From: Magnetovibrio sp.
Lineage (GTDB): Bacteria > Pseudomonadota > Alphaproteobacteria > Rhodospirillales > Magnetovibrionaceae
Assembly: GCF_036568125.1 (NCBI RefSeq)
Contig: NZ_DATCTF010000007.1
Location: 62,001 to 126,000 of the forward strand
Length of the DNA stretch: 64,000 nucleotides
Direction of reading: 5' to 3'
Below, piece by piece: positions 18,876-27,017 of this stretch (within the stretch, counting starts at the first letter, position 1; each line of letters begins with the position of its first letter). The notes under the pieces are model-generated. The model had not been told where the DNA came from and made no database searches. It saw nothing but the letters and a program-made list of their open reading frames with translations. Position numbers and translations under genes: made by a program.

Positions 18876-19382
18876 ATGCGCAACAATGACAATCGCGACG
18901 CGCTGGTGGGCGGGCTGGTGATGGTGGTCGTGGCCGCGCTGTTCGCTTTTTCCTATGGCGGCAAGGATCTCAGCGCCCAGGCCAACGTCGGTAGCTATCC
19001 GGTCACCGCGGTGTTCAATCGCGTCGACGGCTTGTTCGAAGGCGACGAAGTGCGCCTCGGCGGCATTCGCATCGGCACGGTCGGGGCGCAGCGGCTCGAC
19101 GATAATTTTCGCGCCGTGGTGACGTTGAACATCGCCAACGCGGTGAAGTTGCCCACCGACAGCGCCGCAGCGATTCACACCGACGGTTTGTTCGGGTCCA
19201 AGTTCGTGGTGATGGAACCGGGCGTGGAAGAAAAAAATCTGCAAGCCGGCGATGACATCGAATACACCCAAGGCGCGGTGATCGTGGGCGAACTGTTGAA
19301 CCTGATCATCGAAGAGGGCCGCGCGCGCAAAGGCCAAAACAACCCAGAGCAGGCGAACACGCCACAAGAGCAAGGAAACTGA
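18876..19382 (+). CDS. MlaD-like MCE domain protein 1
   Basis: A 168-residue single-pass inner-membrane protein with a periplasmic MCE domain, as in the MlaFEDB phospholipid transporter. One TM helix (LVGGLVMVVVAALFAFSYGG, about residues 11-30) precedes the MCE core: YPVTAVFNRVDGLFEGDEVRLGGIRIGTV ... GLFGSKFVVMEPG. Residues after 130 form a helix (VIVGELLNLIIEEGRAR) and a hydrophilic tail. CGGAAAG lies 9 bases before the ATG. The second MCE gene begins 2 bases after its stop, so both should be made together and may form a mixed hexamer. Which copy is the MlaD orthologue is less clear; the second fits better. Confidence 0.88.
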   Translation: MRNNDNRDALVGGLVMVVVAALFAFSYGGKDLSAQANVGSYPVTAVFNRVDGLFEGDEVRLGGIRIGTVGAQRLDDNFRAVVTLNIANAVKLPTDSAAAIHTDGLFGSKFVVMEPGVEEKNLQAGDDIEYTQGAVIVGELLNLIIEEGRARKGQNNPEQANTPQEQGN

Positions 19383-19384
19383 TC

Positions 19385-19846
19385 ATGGGCCGCAATGCGA
19401 TTGAAACCGTTATGGGCGCCGCCGTTTTGCTGGTGGCGGCCGTGTTCGTCTACTTCGCGTACAACACCGCTCAAATCAAGGCGGTGACGGGTTACGAAGT
19501 TTCGGCCCGGTTCTTCAAGATCGGCGGCTTGGGCAAGGGCTCGGACGTGCGCATCAGCGGCATCAAGGTCGGTACGGTGGTTTCCAACACCCTCGACCCG
19601 GTGACGTTCGACGCCATCGTGACGATGTCGATTCGCCCCGACATCAAGCTGTCTACCGACACCGTCGCGACCATCGCCTCGTCGGGTATGCTGGGTGACA
19701 AATACGTGATGCTGTTGCCGGGCGAAGCACCGGAGAAACTCGGCGTCGGCGGTATGATCAGCAAAACCAAGGATTTCCGTTCGCTCGAAGACCAGGTTGG
19801 CGAAATCATCTTCCTCGCAACCGGCGGCGACGAACCGGCCCAATAG
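19385..19846 (+). CDS. mlaD: Outer-membrane lipid asymmetry protein MlaD
   Basis: A 153-residue substrate-binding subunit of the Mla phospholipid trafficking system. It has an N-terminal TM helix (IETVMGAAVLLVAAVFVYFAYN) followed by the MCE core GYEVSARFFKIGGLGKGSDVRISGIKVGTV and SSGMLGDKYVMLLPGE, and the helical C-terminus SLEDQVGEIIFLATGG. GGAAACTGATC precedes the ATG, which lies 2 bases after the upstream MCE gene. The transporter genes mlaE/mlaF are not adjacent, as is usual in this synteny block. Confidence 0.93.
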   Translation: MGRNAIETVMGAAVLLVAAVFVYFAYNTAQIKAVTGYEVSARFFKIGGLGKGSDVRISGIKVGTVVSNTLDPVTFDAIVTMSIRPDIKLSTDTVATIASSGMLGDKYVMLLPGEAPEKLGVGGMISKTKDFRSLEDQVGEIIFLATGGDEPAQ

Positions 19847-19952
19847 GACTTCCCATTAAGCTTATGCTGCAATGCAAAAATGACGGTTGATATTTACAGG
19901 TGTTTTTCGTAAATAGAAAGTCTTCCCCAGGTTTAAGCAAAGAGACCGTCTC

Positions 19953-20711
19953 ATGATCAAAGCGCAGCAAACATGGAGCCCTGAAACCTATCTTCGGCAC
20001 GGGGCTTTCGTGTCGTTGTTGGGCGAGCCGGTGGTGCAGGTCCTTGCCCCCAAGGCGGGTGAGAAAATTCTCGACCTGGGCTGCGGCGAAGGCATCCTCA
20101 CCGAGAAAATCATCGCCAGCGGGGCCGACGTTTTGGGCATGGACAACAGCGCCGACCAAATCGAAGGCGCGCAGCATCGCGGCTTGAAGGTCGTGTGCAT
20201 GGATGCGCTGGAAATGAAATTCGACAACGAATTCGATGCGGTGTTTTCCAATGCGGCGCTGCATTGGATGAGCCCGCTGTCGAAGGTGTTCGAAAACGTT
20301 TTTCGTGCGCTCAAACCCGGCGGGCGGTTTGTCGCCGAAATGGGTGGGTCGGGCAACATTCAAACCATCCGCATGGCGCTCTACAACGCCTTGATGCATC
20401 GCGGCATCGATCCGGCGCAGTACGATCCGTGGTCGTACCTGGGTGACAGCTCGGCCAAGGCCATGCTGCAACGCGTCGGCTTCGAAACCCGTTCGGTTAC
20501 GCTGATCCGTCGCCCCACCGACTTGCCGGGCGATATCGGTCCGTGGCTGGAAACGTTCGCCGGCAGCTTCTTGCAGGCCGTGCCCGAAGATCAGCATCCG
20601 GCACTGATCGACGAGGTTCGCGATACCTTACAGCCGACCTTGTTCGACCCCCATAACAAGTGGGTGGCCGATTACGTGCGTTTGCGGTTCAAAGCGGTGA
20701 AGCCTGCATGA
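19953..20711 (+). CDS. Class I SAM-dependent methyltransferase
   Basis: A 252-residue Rossmann-fold methyltransferase. Motif I EKILDLGCGEGILTEKI binds SAM; further motifs are VLGMDNSADQIEGAQ and FDAVFSNAALHWM. The TrmB/Tam-like layout, with HWM after motif IV, resembles trans-aconitate and malonyl-ACP methyltransferase relatives (COG4106), but the acceptor cannot be named. AAAGAGA lies 10 bases before the ATG. Its stop codon overlaps the start of the DUF2155 gene (ATGA), so those two are translationally coupled, and it interrupts the usual direct DUF2155-mlaD adjacency. Confidence 0.88.
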   Translation: MIKAQQTWSPETYLRHGAFVSLLGEPVVQVLAPKAGEKILDLGCGEGILTEKIIASGADVLGMDNSADQIEGAQHRGLKVVCMDALEMKFDNEFDAVFSNAALHWMSPLSKVFENVFRALKPGGRFVAEMGGSGNIQTIRMALYNALMHRGIDPAQYDPWSYLGDSSAKAMLQRVGFETRSVTLIRRPTDLPGDIGPWLETFAGSFLQAVPEDQHPALIDEVRDTLQPTLFDPHNKWVADYVRLRFKAVKPA

Positions 20712-21133
20712 CAAAAGCAATGCGGAACGGTCTAACGGTTTTTGCTTTGACGGTGAGCGCCTTTGGCGGCGCGGCCATGGCTGAGCCTTATCAAACCGCC
20801 GTTTTGCAAGGCTTGGATAAAGTCACCGCGCGGGTCACCACCTTGCAAGCGAACCTGGGCGAGGTGGTTCGGTTCGGCACCTTGGAAATCATCGTGCGCA
20901 CTTGCGAAAAACGCCCGCCCGAAGAAACGCCCGAAAGCGCGGCGTTTTTAGATATTTGGGAAGTGCGTCCGGGCGAAGCGGCGGTGGGCGCGTTTCGCGG
21001 CTGGATGTTCGCCTCGAGCCCCGGCCTCAATGCACTGGAGCACCCGGTCTACGACGTGTGGCTCAAGGATTGCGCGAACAAGCTTTCGATCTCCGACGAC
21101 ACTTCCGCAACGGAAGGATCGGTCGGGAACTGA
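20708..21133 (+). CDS. DUF2155 periplasmic protein
   Basis: A 141-residue exported alphaproteobacterial protein of unknown function. The signal peptide is TVFALTVSAFGGAAMA (residues 10-25); the mature part has the family segments AVLQGLDKVTARVTTL, FGTLEIIVRTCEKRPPEE, AAFLDIWE and FRGWMFASSPGLNALEHPVYDVWLKDC. It starts inside the methyltransferase stop (ATGA). Its last 85 bases overlap the 3' end of the convergent aat gene, so both transcripts share antisense sequence there. Confidence 0.9.
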   Translation: MTKAMRNGLTVFALTVSAFGGAAMAEPYQTAVLQGLDKVTARVTTLQANLGEVVRFGTLEIIVRTCEKRPPEETPESAAFLDIWEVRPGEAAVGAFRGWMFASSPGLNALEHPVYDVWLKDCANKLSISDDTSATEGSVGN

Positions 21134-21759
21134 GCGTCGACGGTGAAGGCGCGTTCCAGACGGTCCAGATACTCCTGACCGGCGATTTCCACCCCGCCCA
21201 TGGTGAGCAGATGTTCGGTGATGAACTGGGTGTCGAGCAGCACGAATCCGCCCAACCTGAGCCGCGCCACCAGATGCACCAGCGCGACCTTTGAGGCGTT
21301 GGTGCGGGTCGAAAACATGCTTTCACCCATGAACGCACCCTTGAGGCTGATGCCGTACAGCCCGCCCACCAGTTCCTTGCCACCGGGGCCGTCCTGCCAA
21401 CATTCGATCGAATGGGCCAGTCCGATGTCGTGCATTTCGACGTAGGCGCGGATGATCTCGTCGTTGATCCAGGTTCCCATCTTGCCGTCTTGGCCGGGAC
21501 GCGGTCGGGCGCAGGCTTCGATGACGTCGGCGAAGGCGCGATCAGCGGTGACCTCGAACTCTTCGCGGCGCAGAACCTTGCGCAGCGATTTGGAAATGTG
21601 CAGTCCGTCAAGCGGCAACACCCCGCGCATGTCCGGGTCGACCCAAAAGATGGTCGGGTCGTCGCGCGCCTCGGACATCGGAAACACCCCCGCGGCATAG
21701 GCGCGCACAAGGATTTCTGGCGTCAGTTTATGCGGTCCGGGGATGGGGCGTGCGGCCAT
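21049..21759 (-). CDS. aat: Leucyl/phenylalanyl-tRNA-protein transferase
   Basis: Transfers Leu or Phe from aminoacyl-tRNA to proteins with N-terminal Arg or Lys, creating primary N-degrons read by ClpS, whose gene is 16 kb away in the window. 236 residues, the normal length. Motifs: LVRAYAAGVFPMSE, WVDPDMRGVLPLDGLHISKSLRK, HSIECWQ, LVGGLYGISLKGAFMGESMFS and FVLLDTQFITEHL. Homologues start near the chosen ATG (MAARPIPGPHKLTPEIL), although an in-frame ATG at 21831 exists; neither has a clear ribosome site. Its tail overlaps the convergent DUF2155 gene by 85 bases. Confidence 0.95.
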   Translation of the reverse strand: MAARPIPGPHKLTPEILVRAYAAGVFPMSEARDDPTIFWVDPDMRGVLPLDGLHISKSLRKVLRREEFEVTADRAFADVIEACARPRPGQDGKMGTWINDEIIRAYVEMHDIGLAHSIECWQDGPGGKELVGGLYGISLKGAFMGESMFSTRTNASKVALVHLVARLRLGGFVLLDTQFITEHLLTMGGVEIAGQEYLDRLERAFTVDAQFPTDPSVAEVSSEIESLFAQSLSHTS

Positions 21760-21924
21760 ATGGGCAGGGGTCCGTGAACGACGATTTTCAAGGTGTCTGT
21801 CCAATATAGGCTTGGCTTGAACGTATTTCATCCACGATGTGCGGTGCGGGATCATTTGCACTGAACATGCGCTTGGTGCTAGCCTATTTGAAAGAATAAG
21901 ACGTCCCAAGACAGGAGCCGCGTT

Positions 21925-22269
21925 ATGCCTATTTTAGTGCGTTTTTTGTTGATTCACGCTGCGATCGGCTTTGGCCTCGCGTTTGTGTTCGTGAGCGTTT
22001 TGGTGGCGCTTGATACCGGCGGGCTGCGCACCTTGATGATGAGCTCGGACGTGGGGTTTGTGGCGTTTTTTCTGCTGGTGTTTTTGAACGGCCTGACCTT
22101 CGGCAGCGTGCAGATCGGCGTGGCCGTGATGTTGTTGGGTGAAGAGGATGGCGACCGCCGCGGGGGCGGGCGTTCCCAGTGGGACCGGGCTTGGAACCAA
22201 GTCCGCCAATGGTTGGCCCCGCCGCCGAAACGCGTCGCGGTCCCCATCCCTTCCAAGCGTCGTCGCTGA
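21925..22269 (+). CDS. Small two-helix membrane protein, unknown function
   Basis: A 114-residue protein with two hydrophobic segments (FLLIHAAIGFGLAFVFVSVLVAL at 7-29; VGFVAFFLLVFLNGLTFGSVQIGVAVMLL at 44-72) and a basic C-terminal tail (PPPKRVAVPIPSKRRR) that should face the cytoplasm. CAGGAG lies 8 bases before the ATG. It is divergent from aat. I do not recognise a named family; similar two-helix proteins are common in alphaproteobacteria. Confidence 0.75.
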   Translation: MPILVRFLLIHAAIGFGLAFVFVSVLVALDTGGLRTLMMSSDVGFVAFFLLVFLNGLTFGSVQIGVAVMLLGEEDGDRRGGGRSQWDRAWNQVRQWLAPPPKRVAVPIPSKRRR

Positions 22270-22340
22270 GCGCCCCGTAAATATCCTCAACGTTTCCGTT
22301 TCAGACGTCGACGCGCAGCGTGTGTACGCCCGCTTGCCCT

Positions 22341-22472
22341 TTATTGGGGGGTGGCGAGAACCATGTCGCCAACAAAGAACATCCAGCTGAGCATGACCGC
22401 GCCGATGATGACGAACAGCAAAGGCAGGTTGTCACTTCCCAGACTCCAGATAAAAGCGGCGACTTTCGACAT
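22341..22472 (-). CDS. Putative 43-aa membrane microprotein
   Basis: A short open frame with a near-perfect ribosome site (AAGGAG, 7 bases before the ATG). The product starts MSKVAAFIWSLGSDNLPLL and consists largely of one transmembrane helix (LPLLFVIIGAVMLSWMFFVGDM) with a short polar end (VLATPQ). It is flanked on both sides by non-coding sequence, so it is not a fragment of a longer gene. No family recognised; the strong start site and clean helix make it credible. Confidence 0.6.
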   Translation of the reverse strand: MSKVAAFIWSLGSDNLPLLFVIIGAVMLSWMFFVGDMVLATPQ

Positions 22473-22634
22473 AGGTATTTCTCCTTGTTAGGGGTTTTTT
22501 ATAAGCGGGGAGGCGGGGGGAAAATTTCATATATGAGAAAAATGTCAATTAAATAAAATAAATCCAATCTAGTGCTGTAACTTGTTGATAGTATTTCTCT
22601 TTTAAGTGGTAATTCGGGTCCAGTTCGGCACAAA

Positions 22635-22667
22635 AAAGCCCCCGATCCGTGTGGATGCGGGGGCTTT
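22635..22667 (-). terminator. Rho-independent terminator of the aroQ-accB-accC operon
   Basis: AAAGCCCCCG and CGGGGGCTTT form a 10-bp stem, with an inner ATCC/GGAT pairing, followed on the minus strand by a T-run. It starts 22 bases past the accC stop codon. Confidence 0.85.
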
Positions 22668-22689
22668 AAAAAGGGGCGAGTGGCGCGGG

Positions 22690-24036
22690 TCAGTCCGAGC
22701 CTTCCTCCATGAAGTGTTCGAGCCAGTGGATGTCGTAATCGCCGTTGACGATGTCTGGCGCGGTGACCAGCCTTTGGTGCAGCGGAATGGTCGTTTTCAG
22801 GCCATCGATGACGTATTCCGACAACGCCCGGCGCAACCGCATCAGGCATTCGTTGCGATTGGTGCCGTGCACGATCAGCTTGGCGATCATGCTGTCGTAA
22901 TGCGGCGGCACGTTGTAGCCGGTGTAGAGGCCGGAATCGACACGCACCCCCAAACCACCCGGGGCATGATAGATACCGACCTTGCCGGGGCACGGCATGA
23001 AGGTTTCGGGGTCTTCCGCGTTGATGCGGCATTCGATCGCGTGACCGATGAAGGGGATGTCCTCTTGGGTGTAGCCCAGCGGCGCACCGGCGGCGATGCG
23101 GATCATTTCACGAACCAGGTCGAGACGCGTGATCATTTCCGTGACCGGGTGTTCGACCTGCAAACGGGTGTTCATTTCAATGAAATAGAAATTGCCGTCT
23201 TCGTACAGGAACTCGATGGTACCGGCCGAGCGATAGCCGATTTTTTTGACCGCCTCTGCGGCGATGGCGCCGATTTCTTCGCGCTGTTCTTTGTTCAGCG
23301 CGGGCGAGGGGGCTTCTTCCAAGACCTTTTGGTGACGGCGCTGCAATGAACAGTCGCGTTCACCCAGATGCACCACGTTGCCGTAGTGATCGGCGAGAAC
23401 CTGAATTTCGATGTGGCGCGGCTTGGTGAGGAACTTTTCGATATAGACCTCGCCGTTGCCGAACGCGCTTTCCGCCTCGGAGCGCGCGGAACGATAGGCC
23501 AGTTCCAGGTCGGCCGCCGTGGGGGCCATCTTCATGCCGCGGCCGCCGCCACCGGCGGTGGCTTTGATGATCACCGGATAGCCGATGTCGTTGGCGACCT
23601 TGACCGCTTCTTCATAGGTGCCGACGCCGCCGTCGGATCCGGGCACCACCGGGATGCCGGCTTTCATCACCGCTTCCTTGGCGGCGATCTTGTCGCCCAT
23701 CAAGGTGATGTGTTCGGCGGTCGGGCCGATGAAGACGAAACCGTGCTCTTCGACCATCGATGCGAAGTGGGCGTTTTCCGACAAAAAGCCGTAGCCCGGG
23801 TGGATCGCGTCGGCGCCTGAAATCTGCGCCGCCGATAAAATGGCGGCGATGTTGAGGTAGCTGTCTTTGGCCGCGGGCGGGCCGATGCATACGGCTTCGT
23901 CCGCAAGGCGCACGTGCATGGCGCTTTCGTCCGCCGTGGAGTGCACGGCGACGGTGCGAATGCCCATTTCGTGGCACGCGCGCAAAATGCGGAGGGCGAT
24001 TTCACCTCGGTTGGCGATGAGGACCTTGTCGAACAT
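22690..24036 (-). CDS. accC: Biotin carboxylase subunit of acetyl-CoA carboxylase
   Basis: ATP-dependent carboxylation of biotin on AccB, the first half-reaction of malonyl-CoA synthesis. 448 residues, full length. N-terminal [28 protein letters not shown]-grasp glycine loop [12 protein letters not shown], metal/ATP site [19 protein letters not shown] and bicarbonate-site residues in [10 protein letters not shown]-like [17 protein letters not shown] are all present. It lies 19 bases after accB and ends before a strong terminator. Confidence 0.97.
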   Translation of the reverse strand: MFDKVLIANRGEIALRILRACHEMGIRTVAVHSTADESAMHVRLADEAVCIGPPAAKDSYLNIAAILSAAQISGADAIHPGYGFLSENAHFASMVEEHGFVFIGPTAEHITLMGDKIAAKEAVMKAGIPVVPGSDGGVGTYEEAVKVANDIGYPVIIKATAGGGGRGMKMAPTAADLELAYRSARSEAESAFGNGEVYIEKFLTKPRHIEIQVLADHYGNVVHLGERDCSLQRRHQKVLEEAPSPALNKEQREEIGAIAAEAVKKIGYRSAGTIEFLYEDGNFYFIEMNTRLQVEHPVTEMITRLDLVREMIRIAAGAPLGYTQEDIPFIGHAIECRINAEDPETFMPCPGKVGIYHAPGGLGVRVDSGLYTGYNVPPHYDSMIAKLIVHGTNRNECLMRLRRALSEYVIDGLKTTIPLHQRLVTAPDIVNGDYDIHWLEHFMEEGSD

Positions 24037-24055
24037 GGATGCGCTGCCTCGCCGC

Positions 24056-24502
24056 TTATTCGATGATCAGAAGAGGTTCGCCGAATTCGACTGGTGAGCC
24101 GCTTTCCACGAGGATTTTCTTCACCGTGCCGCTGCGCGGGGCCTTGATCTGGTTGAACACCTTCATGGCTTCGATCAGCAGGACCACTTGGCCTTCGGAA
24201 ACCGCATCGCCGATGTTGACGAACGGGGCAGCGCCGGGTTCGGCGGCGGTGTAGGCGACGCCCACCATCGGTGACGTGACCACGCCCGGATGATCGGCGT
24301 GAGAAACCGGAGCCGCTTCCGTCGAAGCCGCCGGCGCTGGGGCTGCGGCGACCGGTGCCGCAGCGGCGGCGATCGTGCCGCCACGGGCGACGCGGACGGT
24401 GAAATTGTCTTGCCCGATCTCGATCTCGGTCAAGCCGGTGTCGTCCATCAGGCCAGCCAGTTTGCGGATCAGGTCGTCATCGACGTCGATTTTTTTGCTC
24501 AT
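24056..24502 (-). CDS. accB: Biotin carboxyl carrier protein of acetyl-CoA carboxylase
   Basis: A 148-residue biotin-bearing subunit. N-terminal domain ([24 protein letters not shown]), an Ala/Pro-rich flexible linker (residues 43-68), and the biotinyl domain with the EAMKV motif whose Lys (residue 114) is biotinylated; the thumb-like [12 protein letters not shown] insertion is typical of AccB. It starts 12 bases after aroQ ends and is followed by accC. Confidence 0.96.
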   Translation of the reverse strand: MSKKIDVDDDLIRKLAGLMDDTGLTEIEIGQDNFTVRVARGGTIAAAAAPVAAAPAPAASTEAAPVSHADHPGVVTSPMVGVAYTAAEPGAAPFVNIGDAVSEGQVVLLIEAMKVFNQIKAPRSGTVKKILVESGSPVEFGEPLLIIE

Positions 24503-24514
24503 GAGCTATTTATC

Positions 24515-24958
24515 TCACTTCTTGGTCAGCGTGCGTGCAGCCGATTCCAACGCCATTTCGTAACCGAAGCCGCCAAAGCCGCAGATCATGCCTTGGGCGA
24601 CCTTGGAGACATAGGAGTGATGGCGAAAGTCCTCGCGCTGGTGAATGTTGGAAAGGTGTACTTCGATCACCGGCAGGCTCACCGCTTTCAGCGCGTCGAG
24701 CAGCGCCACCGACGTGTGCGTGTAGGCACCGGCGTTGACGATCAGCAGGTCGTGCGTGTCGCGGGCTTGTTGAACCCAATCGACCAGCTGGCCTTCGGTG
24801 TTGGTTTGACGGAATTCGATATCCAGGCCCAGCCCCTCTGCGCGCGCGCGGCAATTGGCCTCGATGCTCGCCAGCGTTTCCGCGCCGTAAACATCGGGTT
24901 CTCGCGTTCCCAGAAGGTTGAGGTTCGGCCCGTTGAGGACCAAGACCTTGCCAGACAT
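24515..24958 (-). CDS. aroQ: Type II 3-dehydroquinate dehydratase
   Basis: Third step of the shikimate pathway (trans-dehydration of 3-dehydroquinate). 147 residues: [20 protein letters not shown] carries the catalytic Tyr/Arg loop, [16 protein letters not shown] the substrate-binding Asn, and [23 protein letters not shown] the catalytic His region. AAGGGGAA 9 bases before the ATG fixes the start. First gene of aroQ-accB-accC, the standard alphaproteobacterial operon. Confidence 0.96.
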   Translation of the reverse strand: MSGKVLVLNGPNLNLLGTREPDVYGAETLASIEANCRARAEGLGLDIEFRQTNTEGQLVDWVQQARDTHDLLIVNAGAYTHTSVALLDALKAVSLPVIEVHLSNIHQREDFRHHSYVSKVAQGMICGFGGFGYEMALESAARTLTKK

Positions 24959-25164
24959 GTTCGAGTTCCCCTTTTGAACGTTCAGGGTCTTAAGGAGTGC
25001 GAATACCACAGTTTGGTGGTTAATCCCTAAGATTCTGTATGCGCGGTTTATAGCACGCACAATCGCTTGTGGAATAGGGACTTTGGCCTATGTTAAAACC
25101 CACATCATCGATCCATCGCCGAAACGGCGACAATAGCAGATTAAAAATGGAAGGGCATAGGGAC

Positions 25165-26166
25165 ATGCGTCTCACCATCAACGGCGAATCCCAGGATTTC
25201 GAAGCGTCACTCACGGTCAACGAGCTGCTGAGCCGAATCGGTCTCGACCCAGCCAAGGTCGCGGTCGAGCGCAATTTGGAAATCGTGCCCAAGTCCACGT
25301 ATGGCGAAACCGCGCTCGACGACGGCGATAAGCTGGAAATCGTCCACTTTATCGGTGGCGGCGCTCCGGACCATCCGTGTGACGATCCCAACACCAAGGG
25401 CGATTGCTTCGAGGTTGCGGGCGAAACCTATTGGTCGCGCCTGTTGGTCGGCACCGGCAAATACAAGGATTTCGAGGAAACCAAGAAAGCCATCGAGGCT
25501 TCGGGCGCGGAAATCGTCACCGTGGCGGTGCGCCGGGTCAACGTGTCCAACCCCAAGGAACCGATGCTGACCGATTACATCGATCCCAAGACCTACACCT
25601 ATCTGCCCAACACCGCAGGCTGCTTCAGCGCCGACGAAGCGGTGCGCACCTTGCGCTTGGCGCGCGAAGCGGGCGGCTGGGACTTGGTCAAATTGGAAGT
25701 GCTCGGCGATCAAAAGACCTTGTATCCGAACATGCCCGAGACCTTGAAAGCCGCGCAAACCCTGATCGACGAAGGCTTCAAGGTGATGGTTTACTGCGCC
25801 GATGACCCCATCCAGGCGAAAATTCTGGAGGAAATGGGCTGCGTCGCGATCATGCCGCTGGCCGCGCCGATCGGTTCGGGCCTGGGGGTGCAAAACCCCA
25901 TTTCCATCCGCATGATCATCGAACAGGCCAATGTGCCGGTTCTGGTCGACGCGGGCGTGGGTACCGCGTCCGACGCGGCGGTGGCGATGGAACTGGGCTG
26001 CGACGGGGTGTTGATGAACACCGCGATTGCCGAAGCCAAGGACCCGATCAAGATGGCCCGCGCGATGAAAATGGCGGTCGAAGCGGGACGCCTGGCGTAT
26101 CTGGCCGGACGCATGCCGAAAAAGATGTACGCCGATCCCTCGTCGCCGCTGGCGGGACTGATTTAA
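25165..26166 (+). CDS. thiG: Fused sulfur carrier ThiS - thiazole synthase ThiG
   Basis: Bifunctional protein for the thiazole half of thiamin. Residues 1-65 are a ThiS ubiquitin-like domain ([22 protein letters not shown] ... [15 protein letters not shown]). After a linker with two Cys ([17 protein letters not shown]) residues 90-333 form the ThiG TIM barrel: [79 protein letters not shown]. The ThiS Gly-Gly is internal here, not C-terminal, which is the oddity of the ThiSG fusion class. AGGG precedes the chosen ATG; a longer frame to 25090 lacks a family match. No other thi gene is adjacent. Confidence 0.93.
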   Translation: MRLTINGESQDFEASLTVNELLSRIGLDPAKVAVERNLEIVPKSTYGETALDDGDKLEIVHFIGGGAPDHPCDDPNTKGDCFEVAGETYWSRLLVGTGKYKDFEETKKAIEASGAEIVTVAVRRVNVSNPKEPMLTDYIDPKTYTYLPNTAGCFSADEAVRTLRLAREAGGWDLVKLEVLGDQKTLYPNMPETLKAAQTLIDEGFKVMVYCADDPIQAKILEEMGCVAIMPLAAPIGSGLGVQNPISIRMIIEQANVPVLVDAGVGTASDAAVAMELGCDGVLMNTAIAEAKDPIKMARAMKMAVEAGRLAYLAGRMPKKMYADPSSPLAGLI

Positions 26167-26177
26167 GGATCGCGGCC

Positions 26178-26798
26178 ATGAGCCTGGAGCTGTGGTCGTC
26201 CTTCGTTGCCGTGACGTTGGTCACGGTGTTATCGCCGGGACCCGCAGTGTTGCTGGCGGTGACGCACAGCGCGCGGTTTGGTGTGCGCCGGGCGGTGGTT
26301 CCGATCCTCGGCAACATCACCGGATTGGCGATTTTGGTGAGCCTGACAGCATTCGGCTTGGGCACCGTGATGGAAGCTTCGTCACAGGCCTTTACGGTGT
26401 TGCGTTTGGCGGGCGGAGCGTACCTGATATACCTGGGCATCAAGCTGTTGCGCGCTAAGGCGCTTGACCTGTCGAATGCCGACGGTTTGATCGTTCAACC
26501 GTCGCGGCGCAAAAGCTATCTGCAAGGCATCGCGGTGGCGTTGAGCAACCCCAAAGCGATCGTATTCATTGGTGCGCTGTTTCCCCAATTCATCGACTTA
26601 GCCCATCCGATTTGGAGCCAGTTGGCCATCATGGGGCTGACCTTGATGGCCATGTCGTTCGGCGGTCTGATGGTTTGGGCCACGCTGTCGAGTGCGCTGG
26701 TTGTCAAAGGACGCAAATCGCTTTGCGGCAAAATCAACAAGGTCAGCGGGACTTTGTTCATCGCCTTTGGGGCAGCCTTGGCGGCGGGCAGCCGCTAG
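26178..26798 (+). CDS. LysE/RhtB family amino-acid exporter
   Basis: A 206-residue inner-membrane exporter with about six hydrophobic segments. The family signature SPGPAVLLAVTHSARFGVRRAVVPILGNITG lies at residues 18-48, and SNPKAIVFIGALFPQFID in the second half is typical of RhtB/LysE proteins. It starts 11 bases after thiG and may be co-transcribed with it. Substrate (homoserine lactone, threonine, lysine or other) cannot be told. Confidence 0.9.
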   Translation: MSLELWSSFVAVTLVTVLSPGPAVLLAVTHSARFGVRRAVVPILGNITGLAILVSLTAFGLGTVMEASSQAFTVLRLAGGAYLIYLGIKLLRAKALDLSNADGLIVQPSRRKSYLQGIAVALSNPKAIVFIGALFPQFIDLAHPIWSQLAIMGLTLMAMSFGGLMVWATLSSALVVKGRKSLCGKINKVSGTLFIAFGAALAAGSR

Positions 26799-27017
26799 CG
26801 CCATTCTTTGCATTCGAAAAATTAATGAGGGTTTTCAGGCTGTTCGGAGGGGTGAGGCCGTCACCGTTCCCGATCAAAACAACACCAAAATATTGCTAAA
26901 TGTAGTAAGCTGGGAAATAATCATTGGCAATATAGTCCATTCTACATACATAGTGATGTATCGCGGATATACTTTATCAACAATTGATAAAATGGGCTTC
27001 GTTTTGGGAACTCGATA

